Assembly (NCBI GenBank): GCA_017455225.1
Contig: JAFTBL010000076.1
Span: forward strand, 1-19,236
Reading direction: 5' to 3'
DNA: 19,236 nucleotides
Source of the DNA: Oscillospiraceae bacterium
Lineage (GTDB): Bacteria; Bacillota_A; Clostridia; Oscillospirales; Oscillospiraceae
The first letter of the stretch is position 1. The number at the start of each line of letters is the position of its first letter. Of this stretch, positions 8,075 through 16,058 are shown in pieces. The translations under genes and the position numbers were made by a program. The notes under the pieces were generated by a model. The model had not been told where the DNA came from. It did no database searches and worked only from the letters and a program-made list of their open reading frames with translations.

Positions 8075-9313
8075 TCACTCTTTCTCCTTTTGTATCGAAA
8101 TCAACAGATCGTTCAGTTTTTCCGTCAAGCGGGCAAAATCGTATCGCTCCGCGGTCTTCCGGGCGTTGACGGCATAGCGGCCGTATTCCTCCCCCGCCAT
8201 GGCGGCGTACCGCTGGATCTCCCGGGCGATGTGCTCCGCCGTAGGATCGTCCACCTGCGTGCCTGCGCCGTAGGTGACGGCAGGGTTATAGGGGCAGGGG
8301 AAATCCGACAGCACCGGCTTTCCCGCCGCCAGATAGTCGAACAGCTTGTTGAAGCTGATCCCCACCCGGAACAGGGGCGTGGGCGTGTTGTGCGCCAGAT
8401 TGAGATCCGCCCGGCTGACGATGGAGGGCACGTACTTCTTCTCCACCCGGCCCTTGAAGCGCACGTTGGCGATCTGCTCCTTCTCCACCCGCTTTTCCAG
8501 CGCGGCGCGCTCGTCGCCGTCGCCCCAGATCAAAAAGCGGATCCGGGGATCGCGCACCTCCTTGGCGGCGTCCAGCAGCAGGCCCAGATTGTTCACCTTG
8601 CGGATCGATCCGGTATAGACCACCTTGAAAACGTCCGGATCGTCCAGATCGCCGTCTGCCAGGCGCCATTTCTCTGCGTTCTCGTCAAACAGCGCCAGAT
8701 CCACGCCGTTGTTGATGTAATGCACCTTGCTGCGGGGCACGTCCTTCTCCCAGCCCCGCTCCAGGATATAGTCGTAGGCGCCCTCCGCCGTGAACACCAC
8801 GGCGTCCGCCTTCTCGTAGATCCATTTCTCCAGCCGCCGCAGCGCCAGCACCACCGGGTTTTTCGGCCCGGCAAGGCCGTAGGCCACGATGCTCTCCGGC
8901 CACAGGTCGGCGATCTCCGCCACACTCGCGCAGCCGTATTTCCGGGCCAGCTTGATCCCGGCGGCGCAGGACATGGGCGGCATGGAGGTGGCCACGATGG
9001 CGTCAGGCCGGTCAAAATGCCGGCATATGCCCGGCAGCTTCCGGGCAAACTCGCACATGTTGTAGAACCGCTTGACTCCGTTGCCCCGATAGCCGCAGCA
9101 CTTGACGTAGACGTAGTGCACGCCCTCCACCGTCTCCTGCCGCCAAGGACTGCCGTCCGTGATCAGGTTCAGCGTGGAATTGTGCACGCTGCTGGCGGCG
9201 AAAATGGTGACCTGATGCCCCATCTGCATGAGATACTTGGCAAAATAGGTCTGCCGCGCCAGCGGATAATACTGCGGCGGCACCGCGTAGTGGTTGATGA
9301 GCCAGATGTTCAT
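8075..9313 (-). CDS. GT4-family glycosyltransferase, WbuB-like
   Basis: This 412-residue GT-B enzyme begins NIWLINHYAVPPQYYPLARQ, the signature opening of WbuB-like GT4 proteins that act early on undecaprenyl-linked amino sugars. EIADLWPES near 130-140 is a second hallmark. The C-terminal domain has VVYTGSIRKVNN, IWGDGDER and PLFRVGISFNKLFDYLAAGKPV, with Asn322 starting NKLFDYL. No transmembrane segment is evident; the protein is probably membrane associated through basic patches. It lies directly downstream of the phosphoglycosyl transferase, so it may add the second sugar. The ATG at 9313 is preferred, with AGGA ten bases upstream. A GTG two codons earlier (9319), four bases from AGGA, is an alternative. 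The actual sugar is not predictable. Confidence 0.9.
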   Translation of the reverse strand: MNIWLINHYAVPPQYYPLARQTYFAKYLMQMGHQVTIFAASSVHNSTLNLITDGSPWRQETVEGVHYVYVKCCGYRGNGVKRFYNMCEFARKLPGICRHFDRPDAIVATSMPPMSCAAGIKLARKYGCASVAEIADLWPESIVAYGLAGPKNPVVLALRRLEKWIYEKADAVVFTAEGAYDYILERGWEKDVPRSKVHYINNGVDLALFDENAEKWRLADGDLDDPDVFKVVYTGSIRKVNNLGLLLDAAKEVRDPRIRFLIWGDGDERAALEKRVEKEQIANVRFKGRVEKKYVPSIVSRADLNLAHNTPTPLFRVGISFNKLFDYLAAGKPVLSDFPCPYNPAVTYGAGTQVDDPTAEHIAREIQRYAAMAGEEYGRYAVNARKTAERYDFARLTEKLNDLLISIQKEKE

Positions 9314-9339
9314 GAACACGCTGTCCTTTCAGAAATGTT

Positions 9340-9990
9340 CTATTCCTTCACGACCGCCAGCAGCGTTCTGCAGATCAGCCGGATATCATAGCCCAGAGAG
9401 ATCTGCTCGATATACGCCAGCCCCAGCTCGATCTTCCGGGGCATGATCTCCTCCACATAGGTGCGGTTGGGATCGTCGCTGCCGGTCAAAAGCTCGTTTT
9501 CATTGCGATAGGCGATGCTGGCGGGATCGGTGATGCCGGGCCGGACCAGAAAGATCTGCCGCTGCTGCGGCGTATAGAGGCGGGTGTACTCCTCCACCTC
9601 CGGCCGCGGGCCCACGAAGCTCATGTCGCCCTTGAGCACGTTCCAAAGCTGGGGCAGCTCGTCCACCTTGGTCTTGCGCAGCACACGACCCACCGGCGTG
9701 ATGCGAGCGTCGCTGCCTGTGGTGATCTTCAGCCCCGCGTTGTCCTTGCGCATGGAGCGGAACTTGTAGATGGTGAAGGGCTTCTCCCCCCGCCCGATCC
9801 GCTTCTGGCAAAACAGCACGCCGCCGGGCGACGACAGGCCCACCGCCGCTGCGGCCAGCAGCAGGATGGGGCTCGTCACCAGCAGACCCAGCGCGGCAAA
9901 AACCACGTCGAACGCTCTTTTGGCCGCCAGCGTGGCACGACCGGGCGGCGAAATGCGGCGAAAGGGCGCTTGGCTTTCGTTGGCTTCCAT
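9340..9990 (-). CDS. Undecaprenyl-phosphate sugar phosphotransferase (monotopic phosphoglycosyl transferase, bacterial sugar transferase family)
   Basis: This 216-residue enzyme starts repeat-unit assembly by moving a sugar-1-phosphate from a UDP-sugar to undecaprenyl phosphate on the cytoplasmic leaflet. A single hydrophobic helix at about 27-50 holds the Ser40-Pro41 kink of re-entrant monotopic PGTs. Then come FTIYKFRSM, the catalytic Asp110-Glu111 in KVDELPQLWNVLKGDMSFVGPRP (108-130), VRPGITDPASIAY, and a C-terminal amphipathic end. The size matches the small PglC/WeeH-like type rather than the long WbaP/WcaJ type. The start at ATG 9990 has GAGGGG six bases upstream. The longer reading from 10038 would overlap the upstream stop and adds atypical residues. 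An aminotransferase directly upstream hints that the first sugar may be an amino sugar. Confidence 0.93.
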   Translation of the reverse strand: MEANESQAPFRRISPPGRATLAAKRAFDVVFAALGLLVTSPILLLAAAAVGLSSPGGVLFCQKRIGRGEKPFTIYKFRSMRKDNAGLKITTGSDARITPVGRVLRKTKVDELPQLWNVLKGDMSFVGPRPEVEEYTRLYTPQQRQIFLVRPGITDPASIAYRNENELLTGSDDPNRTYVEEIMPRKIELGLAYIEQISLGYDIRLICRTLLAVVKE

Positions 9991-10004
9991 ACCGATCCCC
10001 TCGC

Positions 10005-11207
10005 TCAATCCTGCAGATGTGACAGGAGACTGCGGCACACCGCCTGCGCGTCCTCCTCCGTCAGGGTGCTGTACAGCGGCAGCGTGATCTCGTTTTCAAA
10101 CTGGGCCATGGCGTTGGGATAGTCCTCCGCCCGGAAGCCCATATTGCGGTACGCCGTCAGCAAAGGCAGGGGCTTATAGTGCACGTTGGCGGCGATCCCC
10201 TCCTCCGCCATGGCCTCGATCAGCGCGCTGCGCCGGGCGGAGGAGCAGCCCTCCACCCGCGTCAGATACAAATGGCAGCTGGAGCGCTCGTCATCCCACA
10301 GATGGCGCGCCGGATGCACCGGGCTGCCGGCAAGCAGCCGGTCGTACAGCCGCACCAGCCCATAGCGCGTTTCCAGCATGTCCTGATACCGGTCCAGCTG
10401 CGCCAGTCCGATGGCGGACATGATGTCCGTCATGTTGCACTTGTAAAGGGGCGCCACCACGTCGTACTCCCAGGCGCCCAGCTTGGTCTTGGCCAGCGCG
10501 TCCTTGCTCTGACCGTGGAGGCTCATCAGCATATACTGCCGGTACAGCTCCTCGCCGTCCAGCCCCAGCTCGTCGCGCCACGTGACGGCGCCGCCCTCGC
10601 CGGTGGTCAGGTTCTTCACCGCGTGGAAGGAGAACACCGTAAAGTCGCCGAAGTGCCCGGAGCGCCGGGAGCCGCGGATGGCGCCGAAGCTGTGGGCCGC
10701 GTCCGTCACCACGGCCGCGCGCCCCATCTGCTCCTGCAGCGCGTTGGCGGGGGCGAACCGGCCCCGCGCCTGCTCCACGGCGGCAAAGATTTTCTCATAA
10801 TCGCACAAAATGCCCCCCACATCCACGGGGATCACAGCCTTCGTCCGTGGTGTAATGGCGGCAGACAGCTTATCGTAATCCATTTGGAAGGAGTCCTTCG
10901 CCGTATCCACCAGCACCGGCGTGGCGCCCGTGTGAACGATGGCGCTGGCGGAAGCGGTGTAGGTATAGGCGGAGGTAACGACCTCGTCTCCGGGGCCGAC
11001 GCCCAGCAGACGGAGCGTCAGCTCCAGTCCCGCCGTGGCGGAGTTCAGGCACACCGCCTTGCTGTTTCCGCAATAGGCGGCGATGCGCCGTTCAAATTCC
11101 TTGGTCTTGGGGCCCGTGGTGATCCAGCCCGACCGGAGCACCTCGCTCACGGCCTGGATCTCGGCCTCCGTCATGTTCGGAGGGCTGAAGGGAATGGAAT
11201 GCATCAT
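10005..11207 (-). CDS. DegT/DnrJ/EryC1/StrS PLP-dependent sugar aminotransferase (second copy, substrate unknown)
   Basis: This 400-residue PLP aminotransferase is distinct from the WbpE-like one. It opens with IPFSPPNMTEAEIQAV and shows SGWITTGPKTKEFE, LNSATAGLELTL, TDAAHSFGA and FSFHAVKNLTTGEGGA with Schiff-base Lys198. The HAVKNLTT spelling is closer to ArnB/PglE-type enzymes that aminate C4 of 4-keto nucleotide sugars than to WbpE, but no 4,6-dehydratase lies in the window to supply such a substrate. First gene of the minus-strand set. The start is the first of two tandem ATGs at 11207, seven bases after GAGGAG; ATG 11204 is equally possible. The apparent upstream extension to 11333 covers the promoter and is not coding. 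The next gene starts 14 bases after its stop. Confidence 0.9.
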   Translation of the reverse strand: MMHSIPFSPPNMTEAEIQAVSEVLRSGWITTGPKTKEFERRIAAYCGNSKAVCLNSATAGLELTLRLLGVGPGDEVVTSAYTYTASASAIVHTGATPVLVDTAKDSFQMDYDKLSAAITPRTKAVIPVDVGGILCDYEKIFAAVEQARGRFAPANALQEQMGRAAVVTDAAHSFGAIRGSRRSGHFGDFTVFSFHAVKNLTTGEGGAVTWRDELGLDGEELYRQYMLMSLHGQSKDALAKTKLGAWEYDVVAPLYKCNMTDIMSAIGLAQLDRYQDMLETRYGLVRLYDRLLAGSPVHPARHLWDDERSSCHLYLTRVEGCSSARRSALIEAMAEEGIAANVHYKPLPLLTAYRNMGFRAEDYPNAMAQFENEITLPLYSTLTEEDAQAVCRSLLSHLQD

Positions 11208-11304
11208 TGCATGTCTCCTCTTTTGTCTTTGCGATTTTTCGCGTAAGAGGCAAGGTGAAACGCCCCTTTTAACGCGCGGCATATGCAGGGATAATATCCG
11301 GTTA

Positions 11305-11333
11305 ATTATAGCATATGGTACATGGCTTGGCAA
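11305..11333 (-). promoter_or_regulatory. Sigma-A-type promoter for the minus-strand set
   Basis: On the minus strand: -35 TTGCCA (11333-11328), a 17-base spacer, and a perfect -10 TATAAT (11310-11305) preceded by TGC, giving an extended -10. The predicted start near 11298 leaves a leader of about 90 bases before ATG 11207. No other promoter of this quality was noticed in the set, so it may drive all ten genes down to the left edge. Confidence 0.8.
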
Positions 11334-11380
11334 GTGGATTTTGCGCCGCGCCTCGCTGTGAAATCGACCGCTTTCCCCCC

Positions 11381-11409
11381 TTGCCTATCCCGCTTTTTTG
11401 TTGTATAAT
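11381..11409 (+). promoter_or_regulatory. Sigma-A-type promoter for the plus-strand set
   Basis: -35 TTGCCT (11381-11386), a 17-base spacer and perfect -10 TATAAT (11404-11409). Transcription probably begins near 11416, leaving about 105 bases before ATG 11522. It is nearly a mirror of the minus-strand promoter, which suggests that both sets are expressed together. Confidence 0.78.
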
Positions 11410-11509
11410 ATCAATCATCGTATGCTTATGCTGATATAGTATGCGCATTTTTCACCCGCCGCCCTTTCCGCGGCACATCCCGCTTTCCGTTCCGGAACAA
11501 CACCCAAAC

Positions 11510-11514
11510 AGGAG
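11510..11514 (+). promoter_or_regulatory. Ribosome binding site deciding the GT2 start at 11522
   Basis: AGGAG lies seven bases before ATG 11522. An in-frame ATG at 11441 extends the frame by 27 residues but has no such site and lies in the promoter leader. Confidence 0.65.
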
Positions 11515-11521
11515 TTCAGTC

Positions 11522-12532
11522 ATGCTTGTTTCATTTGCGATCGTCGCCTATAATGAGGAGCGATACCTGCCCCGTCTGCTGGGGGATCTGCGCCTGCAGA
11601 CCTATCCCCACGGGCAGATCGAGCTTTTGCTGATCGACAGCCGCTCCACCGACGCCACCCGGGCGCTGATGGAAGCTTTTGCCGCGCAGGAGCATGACTT
11701 TTACCGCGTCTGCGTGCTGGACAACCCCGGCGTGACCATCCCCTGCGGGCACAACGTGGCGCTGGACAACTATCAGGGCGACGCGCTGATCCGGGTGGAC
11801 GCCCACGCCTCCGTGCCGCCGGATTTCATCGAGCAGAACGTCCGGGCGCTGGAGGGCGGAGAGATGATCTGCGGCGGGCAGCGCCCCAACATCATCGACG
11901 GGCCTACCCCGTGGCGGGAGGCGCTTTTGACGGCGGAGCAGTCCATGATGGGCAGCAGCTTCGCCCCCTATCGCCGCAGCAAGAAGAAAATGTACACCAG
12001 CTCCGTCTTTTGCGGCATGTACCGCCGGGAGGTCTACGACAAGGTGGGGCGCTACAACGAGCTGCTGCCCCGGTCGGAGGACAACGACATGACCTGGCGC
12101 GTGCGGGAGGCGGGCTTCCGCCTGCTCTACTCGCCGGATATCATCTTTTACCAGTACACCCGCAGCACGCTGCGCAGTCTGCTGCGCCAAAAATTCCTCA
12201 ACGGCTACTGGATCGGCAAGACCATGGGCGTCAACCCCCATTGCTTTGCCTTTTTCCACTTCGTGCCGCTGCTGTTCGTGCTGGGCATCGTGCTCACCGG
12301 CGTTCTGGCGTTCCTCGGTCATCCGCTGCCGGGGCTGCTGATGTGGGGCGCCTACCTCCTGCTGACGGTGATCGCCACCGTGGTGGAGATGGTCAAAAAG
12401 CCCTCCTGGGCAAAGCTTTTGCTGCCGGTACTGTTTTTGATGCTGCACGTATGCTACGGTGCGGGCACGCTGGCGGGGCTGATCGCGATGCCGTTCTGGA
12501 TCCGCCGGATCCGGCGCAGGGAAAAAAAGTGA
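11522..12532 (+). CDS. GT2-family glycosyltransferase with C-terminal membrane segments (succinoglycan ExoA-like)
   Basis: This 336-residue protein has a GT-A domain (about 1-230) and three hydrophobic segments (about 243-265, 270-290 and 300-325). It starts VSFAIVAYNEERYLPRLL, then IDSRSTDAT and NPGVTIPCGHNVAL. The metal-binding position reads RVDAHA (Asp93, His95) as in ExoA-like enzymes. The acidic catalytic pair is in RSEDNDMTWRVREAG (Glu186, Asp187), followed by YQYTRSTLRSLLRQKFLNGYW, matching the Q-x-x-R/W region of processive-like GT2s. It probably adds a sugar to the lipid-linked unit at the membrane. First gene of the plus-strand set, nine bases before licD. The start is supported by AGGAG seven bases upstream and by family alignment from LVSFAIVAYNEE. 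Confidence 0.9.
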   Translation: MLVSFAIVAYNEERYLPRLLGDLRLQTYPHGQIELLLIDSRSTDATRALMEAFAAQEHDFYRVCVLDNPGVTIPCGHNVALDNYQGDALIRVDAHASVPPDFIEQNVRALEGGEMICGGQRPNIIDGPTPWREALLTAEQSMMGSSFAPYRRSKKKMYTSSVFCGMYRREVYDKVGRYNELLPRSEDNDMTWRVREAGFRLLYSPDIIFYQYTRSTLRSLLRQKFLNGYWIGKTMGVNPHCFAFFHFVPLLFVLGIVLTGVLAFLGHPLPGLLMWGAYLLLTVIATVVEMVKKPSWAKLLLPVLFLMLHVCYGAGTLAGLIAMPFWIRRIRRREKK

Positions 12533-12541
12533 GGGCGCCTT

Positions 12542-13405
12542 ATGGCACAGTTTGAGATTTCTCCCGAAAACACAAGGCTTATGCAGCAAAGGGGCCTTGC
12601 CATGGCCCTGTTTTTCGACGCGTTCTGCAAACGCCATCACCTGACCTACTTCCTCTGTGGCGGTTGCTGCATCGGCGCCATCCGCCACGGAGGTTTTATT
12701 CCGTGGGACGACGACGTGGACGTGTTCATGCCCCGGCCGGACTATGAGCGGCTGAAGCTCCTTTGGGAGGATACGGAGGATTATGCCATTCAGTACCCCT
12801 CCGAGGCGCTTTGCACCGCCAACCAGTTCCTCACCATCTGCGACGAGCACACCGCTTTCGTCAAGACCTTTCAGAAGGAGCTGGACATCCGCCACGGCAT
12901 CATGCTGGACGTACTGCCGCTGGACGGCTGCCCCTCCGGCTGGCGCAGAACGGCGCAGAAGCTGGCGGCGCTGACCTATTCCCTGTTCGTGGTAGGCAAG
13001 GCGCCGGAAAAGCACGGCGGCGCCGCGGCGGCGCTGGGCCGTCTGGCGCTGGCGCTGGTGCGGCCGTGGAGCGCCCGGTGCCGGATCTGGCGCTGGTGCG
13101 AAAAGCGGATGACCCGCTATCCCATCGACAGATGCACGCATATCACGGAGCTTTGCTCCGGCCCCCACTATATGCAAAACGAATACCCGGCGGAGATCTT
13201 TGCCTCCGCCGTATACCGGCCCTTCGAGGGGCATCTGCTGCCCATCCCCGTGGGATACGACACCTATCTGCGCATGGCCTTCGGCGACTACATGGCCCTG
13301 CCGCCGGAGGAAAAGCAGGTGTGTCACCACGAGTACGAGGTGCTGGACACCCAGCGTTCCTACCGCTTTTATCGCGGTAAGGCTTACTATACGAAGGGCG
13401 AGTGA
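12542..13405 (+). CDS. LicD-family phosphotransferase (nucleotidyltransferase fold)
   Basis: This 287-residue protein has the LicD core near the N-terminus: YFLCGGCCIGAIRHGGFIPW (36-55) followed directly by DDDVDVFMPRPDYERL (56-71). Asp56, Asp57, Asp58 and Asp60 supply the metal-binding acidic cluster. LDVLPLDG near 120-127 is the second family block. Known LicD proteins move phosphocholine from CDP-choline to teichoic acids or glycans. Relatives fukutin and FKRP move ribitol phosphate from CDP-ribitol. No choline kinase or cholinephosphate cytidylyltransferase is visible here, but a tarI homologue lies 2.7 kb downstream in the same set. Alditol phosphate transfer is therefore the more economical reading; this is inference. 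No membrane helix at the start; hydrophobic stretch near 143-180 may aid membrane contact. Its stop is one base before the flippase start. Confidence 0.9.
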   Translation: MAQFEISPENTRLMQQRGLAMALFFDAFCKRHHLTYFLCGGCCIGAIRHGGFIPWDDDVDVFMPRPDYERLKLLWEDTEDYAIQYPSEALCTANQFLTICDEHTAFVKTFQKELDIRHGIMLDVLPLDGCPSGWRRTAQKLAALTYSLFVVGKAPEKHGGAAAALGRLALALVRPWSARCRIWRWCEKRMTRYPIDRCTHITELCSGPHYMQNEYPAEIFASAVYRPFEGHLLPIPVGYDTYLRMAFGDYMALPPEEKQVCHHEYEVLDTQRSYRFYRGKAYYTKGE

Positions 13406-13406
13406 A

Positions 13407-14939
13407 ATGCGTACCAAGCAGGCCTTCAAAAACGCAGCCGCCAGCTTGCTGCTGCAGCTGACGCTGGCGCTGTCCGGGTTTTTGATCCCCCGGTTTTTCA
13501 TCGCGCTCTACGGCTCTCCGGTCAACGGTCTGGTCTCCTCCCTGTCCCAGTTCATCGGCTATATGGGGCTGGTGGAATCCGGCATCGGCGCCGCCGGAAC
13601 GGTGGCGCTCTACGACCGTCTTGCCCGGTCAGACAATGCCGGGGTGGACGCCGTGGTGTCCGCCGCCCGCAGCTTTTATCTGCGCTCCGGCGTGATCTTT
13701 GCGGCGCTGGCGGGGCTTTTGCTGCTGTTCTACCCCGCCGTGGTGCAAGGTGAGATCCCCGACGCCCGTTTCGTCCGCGTCATGATCCTCCTCCTGTCGG
13801 TCAACGGCGTGGTGGACTACTTCTATCTCGGCAAATACCGGGTGCTGCTGACCGCCGATCAGCGGGGCTACGTCATCTCCTGCATCCAGGTCGTGGGAAC
13901 GGTGGTCATGACCGCTGTCAGTCTTGGTCTGATGGCGCTGGGCGCCTCCGCGCTGGCGGTGAAGGGCTCCGCCGCGGTGATCTATCTTATGCGCAGCGGC
14001 GCCGTGGGGCTGTACGTCCGCCGCCGCTACCCCACCGTGAATTTCCGTGCCAAGCCGGATCGAGCAGCTTTTTCCCAGCGGTGGTCGGCGCTGCTGCATC
14101 AGGTGGTGGGCATGCTGGTGACCAACACGGACGTGATACTGCTGACGCTGCTGCTGGGCGCCGGCGCGCTGGCGGAGGTCAGCGTGTACACCGTGTACAA
14201 TCTGGTGGCCTACGCCCTCGTCGGCTTGCTGAACTCCTTGTCCAACGGACTCACCTCCGGCTTCGGCCAGGTGATGGCCGCCGGGGAAAAAGACACCCTG
14301 TCCGCCTCCTTCCGCAGCTACGAATACGTTTTCTTCCAGCTGGTCTTTCTGGTGTTTTCCGTGATGGCGGTGCTGCTGTTCCCCTTCATCCGGCTCTACA
14401 GCGCCGACTTTCAGGACGGCGTGGTGTATCTCCGCCGGCCGCTGGTGGCGCTGTTCACGGCGGCCAGCCTGCTGCAGACGCTGCGTCTGCCGGGCCTGAC
14501 CCTGATCACCGCCGCCGGGCATTTCCGCCAGACCCAGCTGCGGGCGGTGGCTGAGGCGGTCATCAATCTGGCGGTGTCCATCGCACTGATCCGCCCGCTG
14601 GGCATCTGCGGCGTGCTGATCGGCACCTGCGCCTCCTACCTCTACCGCACCACGGACGTGATCGTATACGCGGCGAAGCATTTTCTGCCGGGCTCTCTGG
14701 CACTGACGGCGCGGAGGCTGCTGCGCAATGTGCTGGCCGCCGCCGCCGTCGTGGCGGCCGGGCTTTGGCTGATCCCGCAGGAGATCGGCGGGTGGCTGGC
14801 GTGGATCGGCTGGGCGGCGCTGTTCACCCTGTGCGCGGCCGCTGCCGTCGGCCTTGTGAATCTGCTGGCGGAGCCGAAGGAATTTCGCACGCTGGCGTCA
14901 CGGCTGCCCGCTCTTGCGCGCCGGTTCACCCGGCGCTGA
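13407..14939 (+). CDS. Wzx-type lipid-linked oligosaccharide flippase (MATE/MVF superfamily, polysaccharide biosynthesis protein)
   Basis: This 510-residue polytopic membrane protein, with about 12-14 predicted helices, should flip the undecaprenyl-linked repeat unit to the outer leaflet. The N-terminus MRTKQAFKNAAASLLLQLTL leads into GFLIPRFFIALYGSPVNGL and SLSQFIGYMGLVESGIGAA, a typical opening for the Gram-positive Wzx-like group. Conserved internal features include VDYFYLGKYRVLLTADQRGY and VVGMLVTNTDVILLT, where an Asn-Thr-Asp sits in the membrane. The start is ATG 13407, one base after the licD stop, with AAGGG about nine bases away. The frame stays open upstream to 13200 but that part overlaps licD and is not coding. 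It is the only flippase in the window, so it probably serves glycosyltransferases of both sets. Confidence 0.93.
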   Translation: MRTKQAFKNAAASLLLQLTLALSGFLIPRFFIALYGSPVNGLVSSLSQFIGYMGLVESGIGAAGTVALYDRLARSDNAGVDAVVSAARSFYLRSGVIFAALAGLLLLFYPAVVQGEIPDARFVRVMILLLSVNGVVDYFYLGKYRVLLTADQRGYVISCIQVVGTVVMTAVSLGLMALGASALAVKGSAAVIYLMRSGAVGLYVRRRYPTVNFRAKPDRAAFSQRWSALLHQVVGMLVTNTDVILLTLLLGAGALAEVSVYTVYNLVAYALVGLLNSLSNGLTSGFGQVMAAGEKDTLSASFRSYEYVFFQLVFLVFSVMAVLLFPFIRLYSADFQDGVVYLRRPLVALFTAASLLQTLRLPGLTLITAAGHFRQTQLRAVAEAVINLAVSIALIRPLGICGVLIGTCASYLYRTTDVIVYAAKHFLPGSLALTARRLLRNVLAAAAVVAAGLWLIPQEIGGWLAWIGWAALFTLCAAAAVGLVNLLAEPKEFRTLASRLPALARRFTRR

Positions 14940-14960
14940 AACGGAAAGGAACACACCGCC

Positions 14961-16055
14961 ATGAAGCCTCGCCTCTGCATTGCCATATATGATCTCTCCC
15001 AGTTTGCCGGCGACCACAGCGCCGCCGTGTCGCTGCTGCTGGCGCTGCGGGAGACGTACGACGTGTCCTTGCTGAGCATCACATCCTTCGGCCCGCCGGC
15101 CTACGAGATCCCGGAGGATATCTCCGTCACGGTGCTGCTGCCGCCGGTGCGCGCCATTCGTGACGCGGCGGTGCGCGGCTTTTTCCCCGCGCTGCGCTAT
15201 TTCCGGCAGCAGCGGTTCGACGTCGCCGTTCTGGCGCGGAACTACACAGGCTTCGTGCTGGGGCCGCTGCAGCCGTTTCTCTCCACGAAGCTCATCTATT
15301 GGGAGCACGGCGCGCTGATGTCCCAGTGGAACGAGTGGAACGTGCGCATGATGCGCCGGGTCGCCTCCCGCCGGTGCCGCCGCACCGTGGTGCTGACGGA
15401 TCAGACCCGGAACGACTACATGGAAAAGCTCCGTGTACCGGCGGAAAAGATCCTGCGGATCTACAACTGGATCCAGCTCTCCTCCCCCGCCTCAGGCGCG
15501 TATGACGCCTCCTCCCGGCGGATCGTCTCCGTGGGGCGGTTCGGCGTGGAAAAGGGCTTCGACCTGCTGGTGACGGCCTTTTCCTCGGTGGCGGCCCGGC
15601 ATCCCGACTGGGAGCTGGATCTCTACGGCGACGGGGAAATGATGCCCGCGGTGCGTCAGCTGGTGACCCGGCTGGGACTGGAGGAGCGCGTCCACCTGAT
15701 GGGGATGCGCCGGGACGTGGGGGCGCTGTACCGGCAGTACGCCATGTACGTGCTGCCCTCTCACCGGGAGGGTCTGCCGCTGGTGCTGCTGGAGGCCAAG
15801 GCCAACCGCCTGCCCATCGTCGCCTTTGACGTGATGACCGGCCCGCGGGAGATCGTGCGCCACGAAACGGACGGGCTGCTGGTGCCGCCGGAGGATACGG
15901 ACGCGCTGGCGGCGGCCATGTGCCGGCTGATCGAGGACGAGCCCCTGCGCCGGCAGATGGCGGAGCGCACGCAGGAGGATCTGTCCCGCTTTTCCCGCGA
16001 AACGATCCTGACCCAGTGGCGCACACTGATCGATTCACTGATTGAGGAGGAATGA
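14961..16055 (+). CDS. GT4-family glycosyltransferase
   Basis: This 364-residue GT-B enzyme has the N-terminal domain opening KPRLCIAIYDLSQFAGDHSA. The C-terminal domain has RRIVSVGRFGVEKGFDLLVTAF (a GRF-x-x-x-KG motif), DLYGDGEMM, and the EX7E motif in REGLPLVLLEAKA (Glu270 and Glu278), followed by FDVMTGPREIV and DGLLVPPEDTDALA. These mark a retaining GT4 enzyme resembling alpha-galactosyl or alpha-glucosyl/GlcNAc transferases of capsule loci. The ATG at 14961 has AAAGGA about ten bases upstream and follows the flippase stop by 21 bases. The tarI start lies three bases after the stop, so the two are probably translationally coupled. The exact linkage formed is unknown. Confidence 0.91.
   Translation: MKPRLCIAIYDLSQFAGDHSAAVSLLLALRETYDVSLLSITSFGPPAYEIPEDISVTVLLPPVRAIRDAAVRGFFPALRYFRQQRFDVAVLARNYTGFVLGPLQPFLSTKLIYWEHGALMSQWNEWNVRMMRRVASRRCRRTVVLTDQTRNDYMEKLRVPAEKILRIYNWIQLSSPASGAYDASSRRIVSVGRFGVEKGFDLLVTAFSSVAARHPDWELDLYGDGEMMPAVRQLVTRLGLEERVHLMGMRRDVGALYRQYAMYVLPSHREGLPLVLLEAKANRLPIVAFDVMTGPREIVRHETDGLLVPPEDTDALAAAMCRLIEDEPLRRQMAERTQEDLSRFSRETILTQWRTLIDSLIEEE
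16044..16050 (+). promoter_or_regulatory. Strong ribosome binding site for tarI
   Basis: GAGGAGG lies eight bases before ATG 16059, inside the last codons of the preceding glycosyltransferase. It supports this start and efficient reinitiation. Confidence 0.7.
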
Positions 16056-16058
16056 CAC

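Larger units (their letters stand above)
11208..11521. promoter_or_regulatory. Divergent intergenic region between the two gene sets
   Basis: No convincing gene is present in these 314 bases. They hold two oppositely directed promoters (entered separately) with -35 boxes 47 bases apart, and untranslated leaders of roughly 90 and 105 bases. The middle is AT-richer than the flanking genes. GCATA/TATGC pentamers recur at 11279-11286 (as palindromic GCATATGC), 11311-11315, 11421-11425, 11427-11431 and 11440-11444, possibly a regulator site. I saw no clear attenuator hairpin or riboswitch. Confidence 0.75.

Noticed and set aside
13200..13406. N-terminal extension of the flippase
   Set aside because: It overlaps the end of licD in another frame, and the family-typical start MRTKQAFKNAA lies at 13407.
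11531..13501. A 656-codon open frame on the minus strand
   Set aside because: It runs antisense to the GT2 and licD genes, is rich in His, Gln, Arg and Gly, and shows no known domain. It arises from GC-rich codons of the real genes.
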